A stretch of DNA of 64,000 bases. It comes from Notamacropus eugenii (Eukaryota; Chordata; Mammalia; Diprotodontia; Macropodidae). Below are positions 21,993 to 34,045 of the stretch, piece by piece. The stretch is taken from NCBI RefSeq assembly GCF_028372415.1, contig NC_092877.1, positions 246,531,536-246,595,535 of the forward strand. The letters are read 5' to 3'. The stretch's first letter is position 1, and each line of letters opens with the position of its first letter. The position numbers and the translations under genes are program-made. The notes under the pieces are model-generated. The model was not told the origin of the DNA, made no database searches, and worked only from the letters and a program-made list of their open reading frames with translations.

Positions 21993-24972
21993 CATATGAA
22001 TGTACTCCAGATGGTGGAGTAGAAAGACACACATACTCTAGGTATTTTCCCACAAGCCATAAAATACCTGTAAGAAATGACTTTAAACAAATTCTAGAGC
22101 AGCAGAAGTCACCAAAAGGCATACTGAAAGAGATTTCCCGGGCAAAGTAGCCTGTAAAGCCAAAAGGAAAGGTAAATTGCACGGAGCAGGGAGCAGAGTG
22201 CAATCCATGGAGCCAAGCCCAACCTTGGCCTTGCAGGTAAGCAAGGACAGGACCCAGACAGGCTACCTGGGTGGATCCCCCAGCATTAGCAGCAGTTCTC
22301 AGATCCCTCAATCCACTGATGACAAAGAAAGCTTCAAAGGTTAATGACAAAGCATTTTTATTTGGATGAGAAAGGAATGCGGTGTGGCCCTGCTGTCAGG
22401 AGCTACTGCAGCAGCAATATCCATTTTTGGATCCCTCCACCTAAAGCCTGGGGGAATTGAGCCACTGATCTAGACCTCAGCCCTGAGTGGTAGGGCACTG
22501 CCCTCTTCCTAAAGGTCCTGGAGGAACTGAGCAGCTGATCAGAATCACAGGGCTGAGCCTGGTCCAGGGATGAGAAGGAGGAGTGCTGGCAGAGCTGGAG
22601 GCAGCTGTGGAGAGGGAATTCTACTACTCAGATTCTGGGCAGAAAAGTTTTTAGTTGCTCCCAGACCAATGTCCAGGCCAGGAGAGGAGTAGTTCCTCTC
22701 CCTTGATTGTGCCACTTTGGAGGAAGTGAGAATATACAGGTCCCCAGATTATACTGTCTTCTTGATAAAGGACTCAAAAGTCAAGTAACTGATTGGGAAA
22801 ATGTCCAAAAATGGGAAAAACAAGAAGACAAGAGAAGGTTCTTTTCATGGTGAGGAGGTATTTTCTTCCACACTATTTGATTAGGAGGAGCAATGTATGC
22901 CATCAGAGGAAGACCTAGGGGGAAAAGGCCTCTGCATCCAAAACCTCCAAAGTGGATGTGCAGTGGTCTCAGGCCATGGAAGAGTTCAAAAATGATTTTG
23001 AAAATCAAGTAAGAGAGGAGAAGGAAAAATTGGGAAAAGAAGTGAAAGCAATGCAAGAAAATCATGAAAGCAAGTGAGCAGCTTGCTAAAGGGGACCCAA
23101 AAATGCTGAAGCAAATAACACCTTTGAAAATAAGCTAAATCAATTGGCAAAAGAGTTCAAAAAGTTAATGAGGAGAAGAATGCTTTAAAAAGCAAAAATA
23201 GTCAAAAGGAAAAGGAGATTCAAAAGTTCACTGAAGAAAAGAGTACTTTAAAAATTAGAATGGAGCAAATGGAAGCTAGTGACTTTATGAGAAACCAAGA
23301 AATTATAAAACAAAACCAAAAGACTGAAAAAATAGAAGATAATGTGAAATATCTAATTGGAAAAACAATCAATCTGGAAAATAGATCCAGGAGAGATAAT
23401 TTAAAAATTATAGGACTACCTGAAAGCCATGACCAAAAAAGAGCTTAGACATCATCTTTCATGAAATTATCAAGGAAAACTGCTCTGATATTCTAGAACC
23501 AGAGGACAGAATAAATATTGAAAGAATCCAGAAATCACCTCCTGAAAGAGATCTGACCACACAAACTCCTAGGAATATTGTACCACATTCCAGAGTTCTC
23601 AGATCAAGGAGAAAATATTGCAAGCAGTTACACAAAAACAGTTCGAGTATTGTGGAACAGAATTATGATAACACAAGATCTAACAGTTTCTACATTTAGG
23701 GACTGAAGGACTTGGAAGACAGAAGGACTTGGAATGTGATACCCCAGAAGTCAAAGGAACTAGGATTCAAACCAAGAATCATCTACCCAGCAAAACTCTG
23801 TATAATACTTCAGGAGATAAAATGCTCATTTAATGAAACAGAGGACTTTCAAGCATTCTGGATGAAAAGACTAGAGATGAATAGAAAACTTGACTTTCAA
23901 GCAAAAGAATCAAAAGAAGCATGAAAAGAGAAACAGGAAAGAGAAATCATAAGGTACTTTCTAAAATTGAACTCTTTGCATTCCTACATGGAAAGATAAT
24001 ATTTGTAACTCTTGATACTTTTCTCAGTATTTGGGTAGTTTCAGGGATTACACACATAGACACACACACACATAGACAGAGAGAAAAGGGTGAGTTGAAT
24101 AAGAGATAATATCTAAAAAATAAATTTAAAAGGTGAGAAAGAAATATATTGGGAGGAGAAAAGGAGAAATGAAATGGGGCAAAATATCTATCATAAAACA
24201 GAACAGAAAAAGGGTTTTAAAGGAGAAGGAAAGGGAGGAGGTGAGAGGTAAAAAGTGAAGCTTATTCAGTTCACCTTTGGCTTAAGGAGGGAATAACATG
24301 CTCACTCAATTTGGTATGAAAATCTATCTTATACTACAGGAAAGTAGGGGGAGAATGGGACAAATGGAGTGGGGGGGATGATAGAAGGGAGAGCAAATCA
24401 GAGGAGGGAGTAAAAGAAGTAAACCCTTTTGGGGAGTGACAAGGTCAAAAGACAGAATGGAACAAATGGGGGCAGGATAAGATATAGGGAAATGTAGTTA
24501 GTCTTACACAACATGACTATTATGAAACTCTTTTGCAAAATTACACATATATAGCCTATATTGATTTGCTTGCCTTCCCCGTGGGGATGAGTGGGGAGGG
24601 AGGAAGAGAGATAAGTTGGAACGGACAGTTTTAGGAATGAACGTTGAGAGTTGCTTTTTCATGCAACTGGGAAATAAGAAATAAGGGTAATGTAGTATTT
24701 AAATCAATCTTGCCCTACAAGGAAAGGGAAAAGGGGATAAGGGAAGGGAGAAGTTTTTTAGAAGGGAGGACACATTGAGGAAAGGGGTAATCAAAATGCA
24801 AGGCATTATGGGGTGGTGGCAGGAAGAGATGGGGAGAAAATTTGGAACTCAAAATTTTGTGGAAATGAATGTTGAAAACTGAAGATAAATATTTTAAAAA
24901 ATAAAATAACTAAAAAGAAGAAATAAAATAAAATATCCCTAAAAATAAAATATTTGCATCAGTAAAAAAAAT
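21993..24972 (+). mobile_element. HAL1 (half-L1), copy 3, full-length inside an L2
   Basis: The flanks attcatactccac (21980-21992) and attcatactacac (24973-24985) form a 13-bp TSD with one mismatch. Inside are the 5' UTR (start agatggtggagtagaaag), ORF1 from 22801 to about 23925, a CA-rich tract near 24047-24085, the GA-rich post-ORF1 segment and a long A-rich tail. ORF2 is absent. The ORF1 is more diverged than in the copies at 37 and 48 kb. Confidence 0.9.
22801..23925 (+). pseudogene. HAL1 ORF1 (broken)
   Basis: The start ATGTCCAAAAATGGG gives MSKNG, where younger copies have MPRKG. The RRM region is readable at 23260-23448 (NRSRRDNLKIIGLPESHDQK) and the C-terminal domain at 23712-23924 (ELGFKPRIIYPAKLCIILQE). 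The family role is RNA binding and trimerisation for retrotransposition. An in-frame stop after ESHDQKRA near 23446 and several frame changes break it. A small duplication (gacttggaagacagaaggac, then gacttgga) is present near 23707-23735. Confidence 0.8.
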
Positions 24973-25575
24973 ATTCATACTACACTCACTTTTCAAATTG
25001 ATCTCCCTAAAATTCACTTCTGACCTTATCACCTCCAGTTTCAACAAACACTCGTAAGTTTTTTAGTATTCATAGGATCAAATATAAAATCATCTTTTTG
25101 GCTATTAACTCCCTTTCCATATTATCTTCTTATCATTTTTCAAATATTTTAATGCCTAACTCTTTTCCAGATATTCTGAATTCGAGTAAGATTGGTATCC
25201 TTTCTATTCTTTGACTAAGACACTCCATCTCCTGACTCTTATATGTTTTCACTTGCTTTCTCATATTTCTTGAAAATTCTTTCCCCTCATCTTGTTCTTG
25301 GCTTCTTTTTAGTCTGAACTAAAGTCCCTGCTGCTGCAATAAACCTTCCTATTCCTCCTTGATGTTAGTGTCTTCTGATAGAGGTTATCTCCATATTATC
25401 ATATATATCTTGGTTATTAATAAGTATTTACATGCTGTTTCTCCAATCAAACTATGAGCTCAGTCAGTACAAGGAATATGAAATATTTTTGCCTTCCTTT
25501 GTTTACTCAGTACTTTTTTGCAGTGCCTGACATTTAATGAATATCTGATAAATATTAGCTAACTAAAGAAATCAG
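24973..25575 (+). mobile_element. L2 LINE, right part to the 3' terminus
   Basis: The order is ttgatctccctaaaattcac, ttctgaccttatcacctcca, aggatcaaatataaaatcat, aactatgagctcagtcagta, gtgcctgacatttaatgaat and a final ATAAATATTAG. This is the diagnostic order of the L2 3' end and continues the fragment at 21840. Confidence 0.7.
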
Positions 25576-26639
25576 GCATTTTACAAATCTGATATATTTA
25601 GTCAAAACAAAGTTGTAGGGTAAATAATAAAGAAGTTGGCCTCATTGTAAATATTTTTTTAAAAATGGAGACTCAGAAGAATTAACAGATTTAACCAAAG
25701 TAAAATAGTCAGTGATAATCAAGATCTGAAACCATACCTTATGTAGCCAAATCCAGTAGTCTTTCCGTTTATTAAGTCATGTTACATCCTTACTAGTATC
25801 AATTCCCCCAACTATGAATAACTCTTTGTCCTTCAAATTATGGTCATTCCTTTTTGGGAAAATGGAATAAGAAAGACTGATGGCACTGCTCATGAAAGAG
25901 GGAACCAATCAAATACCAAGCACTCTCTCAATGAATTGAAAAATGTGGTACCAAACTTGAGAAGCAACTTTGATTCAACACTTCTACCATGGGTTCATGC
26001 TATATGCAAGATATCCAGGTAAGGCTATACCTTTTGAAATAAAATGTCCTTAGGACAAGTGGGAGTGATTACCTACTGTCTGAGTAATCAATAATTTCTT
26101 ATTGAAATTCTAAGTGCCTACAAGCAATTTACATTTTATAAGTGCATGGAATAAGACAGACATTCTTACTAGTTCAAAAGGATTGTATGAGGGAAGGTGA
26201 TTGCTTGGAACACCAAATATGTAGGAAGCAGAACTGCAATTACTATATAATAAAATTGCTCAAAACACTGATGTCACAGGACAAGGATAATATCCACTTC
26301 ATACGCATTACATGTAATAACTAGACAGATACATTATAGTTCTCTCTCCATCTCTCTCTGCATTGGGAGTATTAATTGACTCATATAATATAACCAAACC
26401 CAAAGTATCACAAGAAAAAGGGTATTTTCTAAAGGAGATTTATTGTTTAAAGAAACCAACAATTTGTCTGTCCACCACATGAAAATTCACAGAGGAATAG
26501 AAAGATATTTCAGAAGTATATAACTCCTGCTGTGCTCATTCTGGTTCTCTGAAAATAACTCCAGGAGACTTATTGTATTCCATTACACAGTGATATTCAC
26601 CCCAGACCAGAAGATGCTGTAAACTTAGGAATTCAAGAA

Positions 26640-26641
<2 letters not shown>
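25576..26641. other. Unique sequence, no feature recognised
   Basis: Low-GC unique sequence. The small plus-strand frames at 25840-26022 and 26142-26324 have no recognisable motif or codon pattern. Confidence 0.5.

Positions 26642-26700
<59 letters not shown>
26642..26700. repeat. Perfect (CA)n microsatellite
   Basis: An uninterrupted CA dinucleotide run of about 29 units. Its perfection suggests length polymorphism in the population. Confidence 0.98.
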
Positions 26701-26702
<2 letters not shown>

Positions 26703-28045
26703 AAAAACATTCCTGAAAAAGGTTTAAAAAGATTATGGAAAATATTTAGTGGATAATTATTTTCCGAGTTGCTCTGAAACTCTTCTTATTGATAACATTT
26801 TTTTTTTTTGGTGCTGTTATTAAACAGTTTTAACACACTTAGAAAAAAATCTATCTAATGGTAAAGAAATAATATAAAAAATCTTAACCTGAGGGATAGC
26901 ATTAGAAAAACATAAGCATAGGGAGAAAATGTTTAAACCGAAATTCTTATACTGAAAAATCAATTAGACGAACACATACTTTTGTTTTGTCCTTTTCTTT
27001 TCCTATTTTCTTTAATTCTAGAGCATCAATCTAGTATTTACAAATAGTTTAGACTGTGTTTTAATATTTTATTAAGTTTTCTGTCCTTTACAACGCCAAG
27101 TAGCCAAAATGATTGCTCTTAAACTATTTTGTTACACGCCTGGAGTGTGGAATTCATGAAGCATTAAATTCCCCTTTTAGTTTAAAATCCATCCGTATCA
27201 TTGTTGGACCCTCTGGTTATTGACTGATGAAAGCAGGGCAGATAAAGAGACGTTCATACTAGAAAAAGCATTTACTTCCACAAAGCCTTCATGGGAATCC
27301 ATGAGGGCAAGTGGCCAAATTGTTTCCTGGGCTTTGATAATACACATATTAGCTTTAGTGTTAACAGCAGCAAACCTATTTGTACCACCACTGAGCAGCA
27401 GTAACTGAATGCCGTTACAGATAATCTCTGTACCTCAGGTATCCCATTACTCGGCAGTGCACCCTGGGTAAGTCATTCAGCATCAGCTGGACAATCTGGC
27501 TAATGTTTGTATGTGGCAGATTTTAAGAAAAAGAGGACACCTGTGAATGAACAGAAAGAAAAGTGTGCAGGGGAAAAGCGGTGGTAAGAAACCTCATGAT
27601 ACAGTTTTGGAACAAAGAAGGACCAACCATGCCAATTCTTTTATAGCAGAGGTTAGACTTTAATTCAGTTACTGAAGGTGAAAAGCCAACAGTTGATTCA
27701 CATTATCAGGTGTTCTCTGAAGAAGGACTTCCGCATATTTTTGCTATTTCTTGTCCATTGGGCTTTTAAATTAAGCTCTAGATGTTCATCTGTGATCCAA
27801 CAAAAGGAAAATACCCCTCATTTCTTTGCAACTCTGAGGAGGACAGTTTAAAGAATGTTGACATTAAAGGAAACTTAATTTTTCTCACTTAATTACTGCT
27901 GTATAAGTTATTCTTTTCATGCTGAAGACAGTCTGGTGTATATGCAAATGCCTACAGGTAGCTTATTGCATCATTAATGTATTTTAATGGAATTAATGCA
28001 TTTCTAATGGAATGGGAATATCTTTTACATCTATAAGTCACATGA
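26701..28045. other. Repeat-poor block, candidate conserved non-coding DNA
   Basis: The longest stretch with higher sequence complexity and no recognisable transposon. It holds a consensus octamer ATGCAAAT (27942-27949), a TTAATTA homeodomain-type core (27889-27895) and clustered ATTAATG/AATTAATGCA motifs (27971-28000). No coding frame has protein-like content: the 62-codon frame at 27220-27408 has no family signature. Enhancer function is only inferred. Such motifs also arise by chance in AT-rich DNA. Confidence 0.35.
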
Positions 28046-28049
28046 AAGC

Positions 28050-28495
28050 CTGTCACATAACTTTGAGTAACATGAAGCCTGTGCTGAGAGGAGTTTGCTG
28101 AGTGGGTAGAAGAGGAAGGGGTGAAGCAGGAAAGAGTAATAGGAAGAGGCAGAGCTGGAGCAGAGCTGAGAGGAAGTTGGGTTGACTAGTCAGAGCTGGG
28201 AAGGACAGAGAATGCAGGCAACTGGCTGTGAGTGAGAGAAGGCCATTTTACTTAGAGGAACCTATTTGTGGGAAGGCCTGATAATTCTATATACAATATA
28301 CATCTATATACAATAATAATATCTTGGTTACTACAATGAATTTCTTTCTTCCCTATAATGGTTTTGAATTCAGCTTTCTGGTGTTTGAATAAATGTTTTG
28401 GTTTTGTCTTCCATGTGGAGAGCCTGTTATATTTTGTGGTTCAGAACTGAGCTGGAATATTCATAGCCCATGTACGCACGGTGAATATTGCATTG
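28050..28495 (+). mobile_element. Probable solo LTR of an endogenous retrovirus
   Basis: The segment starts near TGTCACATAAC. It has a purine-rich, GC-richer U3-like part (28090-28240), a polyadenylation-like gaataaatgtttt (about 28388) and a GT-rich stretch after it. These are LTR-like features. No internal retroviral region or second LTR is nearby, so it would be a solo fossil LTR. Boundaries and family are uncertain. Confidence 0.35.
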
Positions 28496-29196
28496 GTGCT
28501 ACACTTATGAATAACAATATTTCTTCCAAACTGAGACAAATAGAAGATTCTGCACTTTGATGTTCTTTTCTAAGAATTACATCAGTACAAATACTTCTTT
28601 TTAAATTTTATTTATTTATTTTTAGTTTTCAACATCCATTTCCACAAGATTTTGATTTCCAAATTCTCTCCCTTCTCCCACCCCACCCACCCTCATTGAG
28701 AAGGTAAGAAATTCAATATAGGTTATACATGTGTATTTACACAAAACATTAAATAATAGTCATGTTGTGAAAAAATAACTATATTTCTCTGAATCCTGTC
28801 CTTTCTTCAATTATTTTATTTTGTCCTTTGACCTTGTCCCATTTCAAAAGTGTTTGCTTCTGAGAACTCTCTTCAGGAAACATCCATGTTCTCTGTTACC
28901 TACCTTCCACACACCATTTCCCCTTACTTTCCTGTTGGGTAAGATACTTAACAAAGTTTTTGTGTTATTCCCTCCTTAAGTCAAACCTAATGAGAGTATG
29001 ATTCATTCATTCCTTCTGTCCTCCTTGCACTTCCTCTCCAGAAAACTTTTTTCTTCTGCTTTTATGCGAGATATTTACCCCATTTATTTTCCCTATTCTA
29101 TCTCTCCTCTTTTCTTTGTCCCAATATATTCCTCTCTCATCCTTTAATTTTATTTTTTGATATCATCCCTTCATATTCAACTCATCCAGTGCCATT

Positions 29197-29198
29197 TC

Positions 29199-29276
<78 letters not shown>
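29197..29276. repeat. (TC)n microsatellite inside a HAL1
   Basis: A long TC run lies at the place where the other HAL1 copies carry AC or GT repeats, just after the end of ORF1 in element orientation. Confidence 0.95.
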
Positions 29277-29280
<4 letters not shown>

Positions 29281-29499
29281 CTCTCTGTATCTGTCTGTTT
29301 ATATCTATCTATCTATCATCTATTTCCTCCAATTAAACCAAAACTAAACAAGGTCTCATGAATTATAAATATCATTTTTCCATGTAGGAATATAAGCAGT
29401 TCAACTTTAATAAGTCCCTTATTATTTATCTTTTCTGTTTAACATTTAAGGCTTGTTTTTGTTCCTCTATCTAAAAATAAAATTTTCTACTCATCTCTG

Positions 29500-30245
29500 G
29501 TCTTTTTAGCAAGAATGCTTGACAATCCTCTATTTAACTGGAATTCCATTTTCCCCCTGAAGCATTATACTCAGTTTTGATGGATTAATGAATGATTATT
29601 GGTTTTAATCCTAGTTCCTCTGACTTCCAGAATATCTTCCAAGACCTTTGATGCTTTAATGTAGAAGCTGTTAGGAATTGTGTTATTTTGATTATATTTC
29701 CACAATACTTGCATTGTTTCTTTGTATTGTTTGCAACATTTTCTTCTTCACCTGGAAACTTTGGAATTTGGCTACAATATTACTAGTACTATAATAATTT
29801 TTAAATTATCTCTCCTGGATCTATTTTAATGCTTCTTCCAACGAGATATTTCATATTGTCTTCTTTTTTTGTTCTTTCTTTTCCGTTTTCACAATTTCTT
29901 GATTTCTCAAAAAGAAGAGTCATTAGATTGCATTTGTTCCATTCTAATTCTGAAGGAGTTATTTTCTTCAGTGAAAATTTGCACCTCTTTTTCCATTTGA
30001 CAATTTCTGCTTTTTTAGGTATTCTTCTCCTTATTGGTCTTTTGCATTGCTTTTGTCATTTATGTGAGTCTATTTTTGAAGGTGCTATTCTTTTCAGTGA
30101 GTTTTTACGTCCCATCCAGCAAGTTGTTGACTCAATTTTCATCATTTTCTTGCATGACTCATTTTTCTTTCCAATTTCGGCACTATTTATCTTACCTAAT
30201 TTTCAAAATTTTTCGTGGGATCTTCCATGACCTGTGTCCACTTTA
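29500..30245 (-). pseudogene. HAL1 ORF1 partial (broken)
   Basis: Plus-strand text aagaatgcttgacaatcctc, tcagttttgatggattaatg and gaaactttggaatttggcta is the complement of the ORF1 C-terminal domain and RRM. The coiled-coil part follows to about 30245. The first codons are missing, and there are many frame breaks. The 133-codon plus-strand frame here is only the antisense. Confidence 0.75.
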
Positions 30246-30253
30246 TATGTTTT

Positions 30254-30356
30254 TCATTTAATTTATTTTTAATGTTCTAAAATAACTACCATAAATCTTA
30301 GATTTTTTCCCCTTACCTACCCGCCACTAATCTCCTTCCTCCCCAAGACAGCTAAC
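30254..30356 (-). mobile_element. L1 3' UTR fragment
   Basis: The segment tttatttttaatgttctaaa, ataactaccataaatcttag, attttttccccttaccta and ctcc-ccaagaca matches the 3' terminal about 100 bp of the L1s at 34486, 59353 and 59844. It is a very short 5'-truncated insertion. Confidence 0.7.
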
Positions 30357-30900
30357 AGACAATGGAGGGCCAGACTTGGTTAAGTGTAACAGATTTGAGT
30401 ATGAAAGGCCAGATTAAGTGGGAAGATTCAAGGGGAGTTCAAAGAGTTTTCCAGAGTTTTTTTCCCCCCACTATGCTAAACTCAATGATTAGACTTCGTA
30501 TAACTGCGAGGGAAGTTTTCTTTGTCACCAGGATATAGGCACTCATAATTGGGAGATAATTGAGTAAATAGACAGTTGAGAATTATAAACAACATTAAAA
30601 GGTTAGAAAAGTTTCCAGGGAGTTAATAAGTCCTTATCAGCATCTCTGATATAATATACCATAAATAGCTAATTATGCTGCAGAAATATGACGCCAATTT
30701 GGTTGGACATAGTTATGAAGTTACTTTATAAAAGGGTATTAAGTTCCTTCATGAACTTTGACTACCTATCAAATAATCAAAATTGGGCTTTTAAAATTTG
30801 AATTCCACAGTTATGAAATATTTGCAAATAAAAAATCAAGATGATTAAATGTATTGAGTCAAAAAGGAAATTTCTAACTCTAAATATGCTCCTTATATAA
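30357..30900. other. Unique sequence, no feature recognised
   Basis: No coding or repeat content was recognised. Confidence 0.45.
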
Positions 30901-31020
30901 CTTAATAAACATTTATGAGGTATCTACTATGTAGTAGGCACTGTATGAAGTGTTAGTATCTATTAAAAGAGGCAAAAGACAGATCCTGCCTTAAGAAGGT
31001 TATAATTTTACAGAGATGCT
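30901..31020 (-). mobile_element. Ancient mammalian dispersed repeat fragment
   Basis: The text taataaacatttatgaggta, tctactatgtagtaggcact, gatcctgccttaagaaggtt and ataattttacagag recalls the widespread attgagcacctactatgtgc type of ancient repeat (MIR/L2-like group). Family and strand are tentative. Confidence 0.35.
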
Positions 31021-31439
31021 AATCAATATTCTTCTTTTGCATCTATAACATTTTATGGTATAATGTTACTGAGGTGCCAAAAGTGACCGAATGAGGAAAG
31101 AAAGATCAAAGCATGCTTATCATGATATATTTTTTAATGGAACAGTATTTGAGACTTTTTCAAAATAAGTACTAAAATTTAAAGCATTTTTCAGTAACCT
31201 GAATTTAAACATTTAATTCACAACTAAATCATTATGCTTAATTTCTGAATATTTTAGTTAACTGACTTGAATGCCTATTGACATCCTATCTGGGAATAAA
31301 AATAATGCCTAGAACTATTCAGAAACAGTATATGTGACACAGGTGACCACACACTAACATTTCCAAATCCTGACTTCACAGTTCAATGAATTTATAGTGA
31401 TTGGAATATAGTGAGATGACTTAATTCAGACAATGGAAA
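31021..31439. other. Unique sequence, no feature recognised
   Basis: AT-rich sequence without recognisable features. Confidence 0.4.
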
Positions 31440-33838
31440 TTGTCTTTTCCCCCCTTTTTCCTTCTTTCTTTTACCTTTGTTCTTTTTTTCTCTTTCCTCT
31501 CCCCTTCTCAACACCCTAGGGCTCCAACTGAGCATGGATATATTTATATGTAGCTACTGATATATACGTGCATATATACACACTTACATATGTATGTATA
31601 TATACATATGTAAATATATACATACATATATAAACATATAATTTCTCTAAGAGATTCTACTTCTAATCTTGTTTTTATATCAGTGCATCTCTTTTTTTCT
31701 ATCTCTCCTAACTCTTTTACTTTCATTCTATGTTCTACCTTGCCCTCCTGTTACTTAACCTACCCCCACTCCAACAGTCCCTCAATTACCTTCCCATTCT
31801 CCTACATCTAAACATTCTTTTATACAGCCCTTTGGCCTATTCTGTCCCCTTCTCCTCTAAAGATCCCTCTTTTATCGTCTCTCTGCCTCCTTATCCTCTT
31901 AGAAGTGTATTTTATTCTAAATTTAGAAGATTTTTGTAGTCTTCTATATGTATATGTATTTTCCCCTTTTAAGCCCATTTCCAAAGAAATTAGGTTTCCA
32001 GAACTAACAGCCCATCTCACCCATCTAATTCCTCTATATCAGTGATTCCTGTTGCACCACTTTTGTATTTTATTTATTCTTTTAGCTTTTCTTGAATGGT
32101 TTCACTTTCTAAAGTGACACCATATTCGGGTCTACCCCAATCTTTCTTACAAGGTACCTAATTACTAGTAAGAATCTTAGACATAAGTTTTACATTTTCC
32201 ATGAATAAAAAGTAAATATTATGTCATTCTTGAGTCCCTTGTTGCTGGCCATTGATATGTATCTTAAATTTCTCTTAGATTTTGGATGTCAATTCTTCTA
32301 TTCAGTTCAAGGTGGCTTTTGTTGTTCTATCGGAGACTTGAAAGCCTGACAGTTTCTCAAAAGTCCCTTATTTTTTTTCATTCAGAATTATGCTGGGTAG
32401 GATATTTTTGACTGGATGCTCTGGTTTTCAGTTTGTTTGTTTGTTTGTTTGTTTTTATTGTTCTACAATATACAGGATTCCAAGACCTCCAATCATTAAG
32501 TGTCACCAATGCAAGGTCTTGTGTGATTCTAATTATGTCAGTCATATGTTTTTTTTTCTTGTTCTTTGTAATATTTTGTCCCTGATCTGGGTGTTTGAGA
32601 ATTAAACTGGGTGTTTGAGAATTAAACTATATTGAGAAATAAACTATATTGCTGTGAGTTTTCCTTGTAGGATCTCTTTCAGGTGGTGATTGCCGGAATT
32701 ATTTTCTGCTACTTTGCCCTTTTTATTCTATGTACAGCGACAACATTTTAAAATTATTTCTTTTATTATTATATCAAGATTCTTTTTTTAATCAAAACTT
32801 TCAGGTATTCCAATTATGCTTATATTTTCTTGATCTGTTCTCTAGATCCATTGTTTTTCTTATGAAATGTGTCACATTGTCTTTTATTTTTTATATAAAT
32901 ATGTATATATATATACATATATATATACACACACATACACATGCACACACACAGATATATAAATTTATACACACATATGTATGTATATATTCTCCCCTTA
33001 TAAATGCTGAGTTCCCTTTATCAAATTCTGATTTTCAAGGAATCATTTTCTTCCTGAAGCTTCTGAATCTCTTTTGCCATTTGGTTAACTTTCTCACCAT
33101 AATTTTTTTTTTTTATTATTTTCTTTTTTCCTCAGCCTTTCTCATCCGACATTTAAAGTCTTTTGAAAGTTCTTCAATGAATTATTTTTGGGTAGGTGAC
33201 CATTTAACATTACACTTTAGAGTACAAGAGGGTTTCTTTGCTTCAGTATTCTCTGATGTATATTCTCATATTAGTTCTACATTATTGGATTCCTTCTCCT
33301 TTGTCTGTGTTTTTTTGGTAATAATTTAGTTTGTATAATAAGCTGCAGTCCTGGGGTATGCTGGATGGTGCCTCTGATTTTCTTCAGTTCTCCCTTCTGA
33401 CCTAAAAATCAAACCAAGACCTCCAACCCGCAGTAAGTGCTGAGTCAATGGTGTCCCTACACCACTGCTTCAACACTCACAAGTTATGTGCTGGTTATTT
33501 GTTATCCCCACAGTTCTTGCAGCAGCACTCTGGCTTTTCCCAATCCAGCTATGCCCAGGTCTTTCCACTTATTGTTTAAGCAGTTTGCCATCAGTTTTTG
33601 AAGCAGATCCTAGCCTGGAGGTGTTTACTTCTCACAAGGAGGAATTCCAGTTTTGGGATTTTTCTTCAAGTCTTCACCATTTGTCCCAAGAGGACCCTTG
33701 TTCTATCCCTACTTTTATTTGTTTAACTGGCTCTATGTTCACCCAGTGGTGTTATTTAACTCCTTTGTGGAGAAAAATCTAGAAAGCTTGACACTTTCTG
33801 AGGTACTCTTCCATCTTCCCAGAATCCTCTCTCAGAAA
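31440..33838 (-). mobile_element. Old L1/HAL1 5' half
   Basis: On the minus strand the 5' end lies near 33838 (complement of ggtactcttccatcttccca, a degraded gggaagatggaagagta L1 start). It is followed by a 5' UTR of about 500 bp, ORF1 (about 33320-32280) and a pyrimidine-rich (plus-strand) inter-ORF segment to about 31440 with TATA/CACA repeats. No ORF2 was recognised. It is more diverged than the other HAL1 copies and could be an old HAL1 or a 3'-deleted L1. Confidence 0.6.
32280..33320 (-). pseudogene. Old L1/HAL1 ORF1 (broken)
   Basis: Plus-strand landmarks in reverse order are aattatgctgggtaggatat (C-terminal domain), ttccaagacctccaatcatt, ggatctctttcaggtggtga, gatctgttctctagatccat (RRM region) and ttcctgaagcttctgaatct, cttttgccatttggtt (coiled coil). 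A (TATA/CACA) microsatellite at about 32895-32990 sits within it. The 199-codon plus-strand frame over this region is an antisense shadow. Confidence 0.6.
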
Positions 33839-33911
33839 TTTTCTTCGTCAAATGTGAGAAGTCATACAATCTCAACTTATTTTAACTGTTGTTGTAGCTA
33901 TTACAAGTTTT

Positions 33912-34045
33912 GGAATGGCATGATTGCTGGCTCTGTAGTAAGAGGTCTTAAATTCAAATCCTGCCTGCCCACTCCCTGTAGAACCTTGGATAAGCTATTT
34001 AAATTTCTATGGAGTCAATTCTATGATCTATCAAACAGAGTATGC
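33912..34045 (+). mobile_element. SINE fragment (tRNA-derived)
   Basis: The text gaatggcatgattgctggct, ggtcttaaattcaaatcctg and agaaccttggataagctatt, then taaatttctatggagtc, is the layout of a MIR/CORE-type SINE body with a degenerate B box. Confidence 0.45.

Larger units (their letters stand above)
28598..30253 (-). mobile_element. HAL1 (half-L1), copy 4, 5'-truncated or interrupted
   Basis: Plus-strand start atttttagttttcaacatcc, atttccacaagattttgatt is the complement of the HAL1 3' end. It continues through the post-ORF1 segment with a (TC)n tract at 29197-29276 and then ORF1 from about 29500 to 30245. It stops inside the N-terminal half of ORF1, at the point where an L1 3' end begins (30254). 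Confidence 0.85.

Noticed and set aside
29829-30230. 133-codon plus-strand frame resembling a membrane protein
   Set aside because: Complement of the A-rich coiled-coil part of HAL1 ORF1. The Phe/Leu content is a strand artefact.
32730-33329. 199-codon plus-strand open frame, rich in Phe, Leu and Ile
   Set aside because: It is antisense to the ORF1 of an old minus-strand L1/HAL1 and includes a translated TA/CA microsatellite. The hydrophobicity comes from the T-rich complement.
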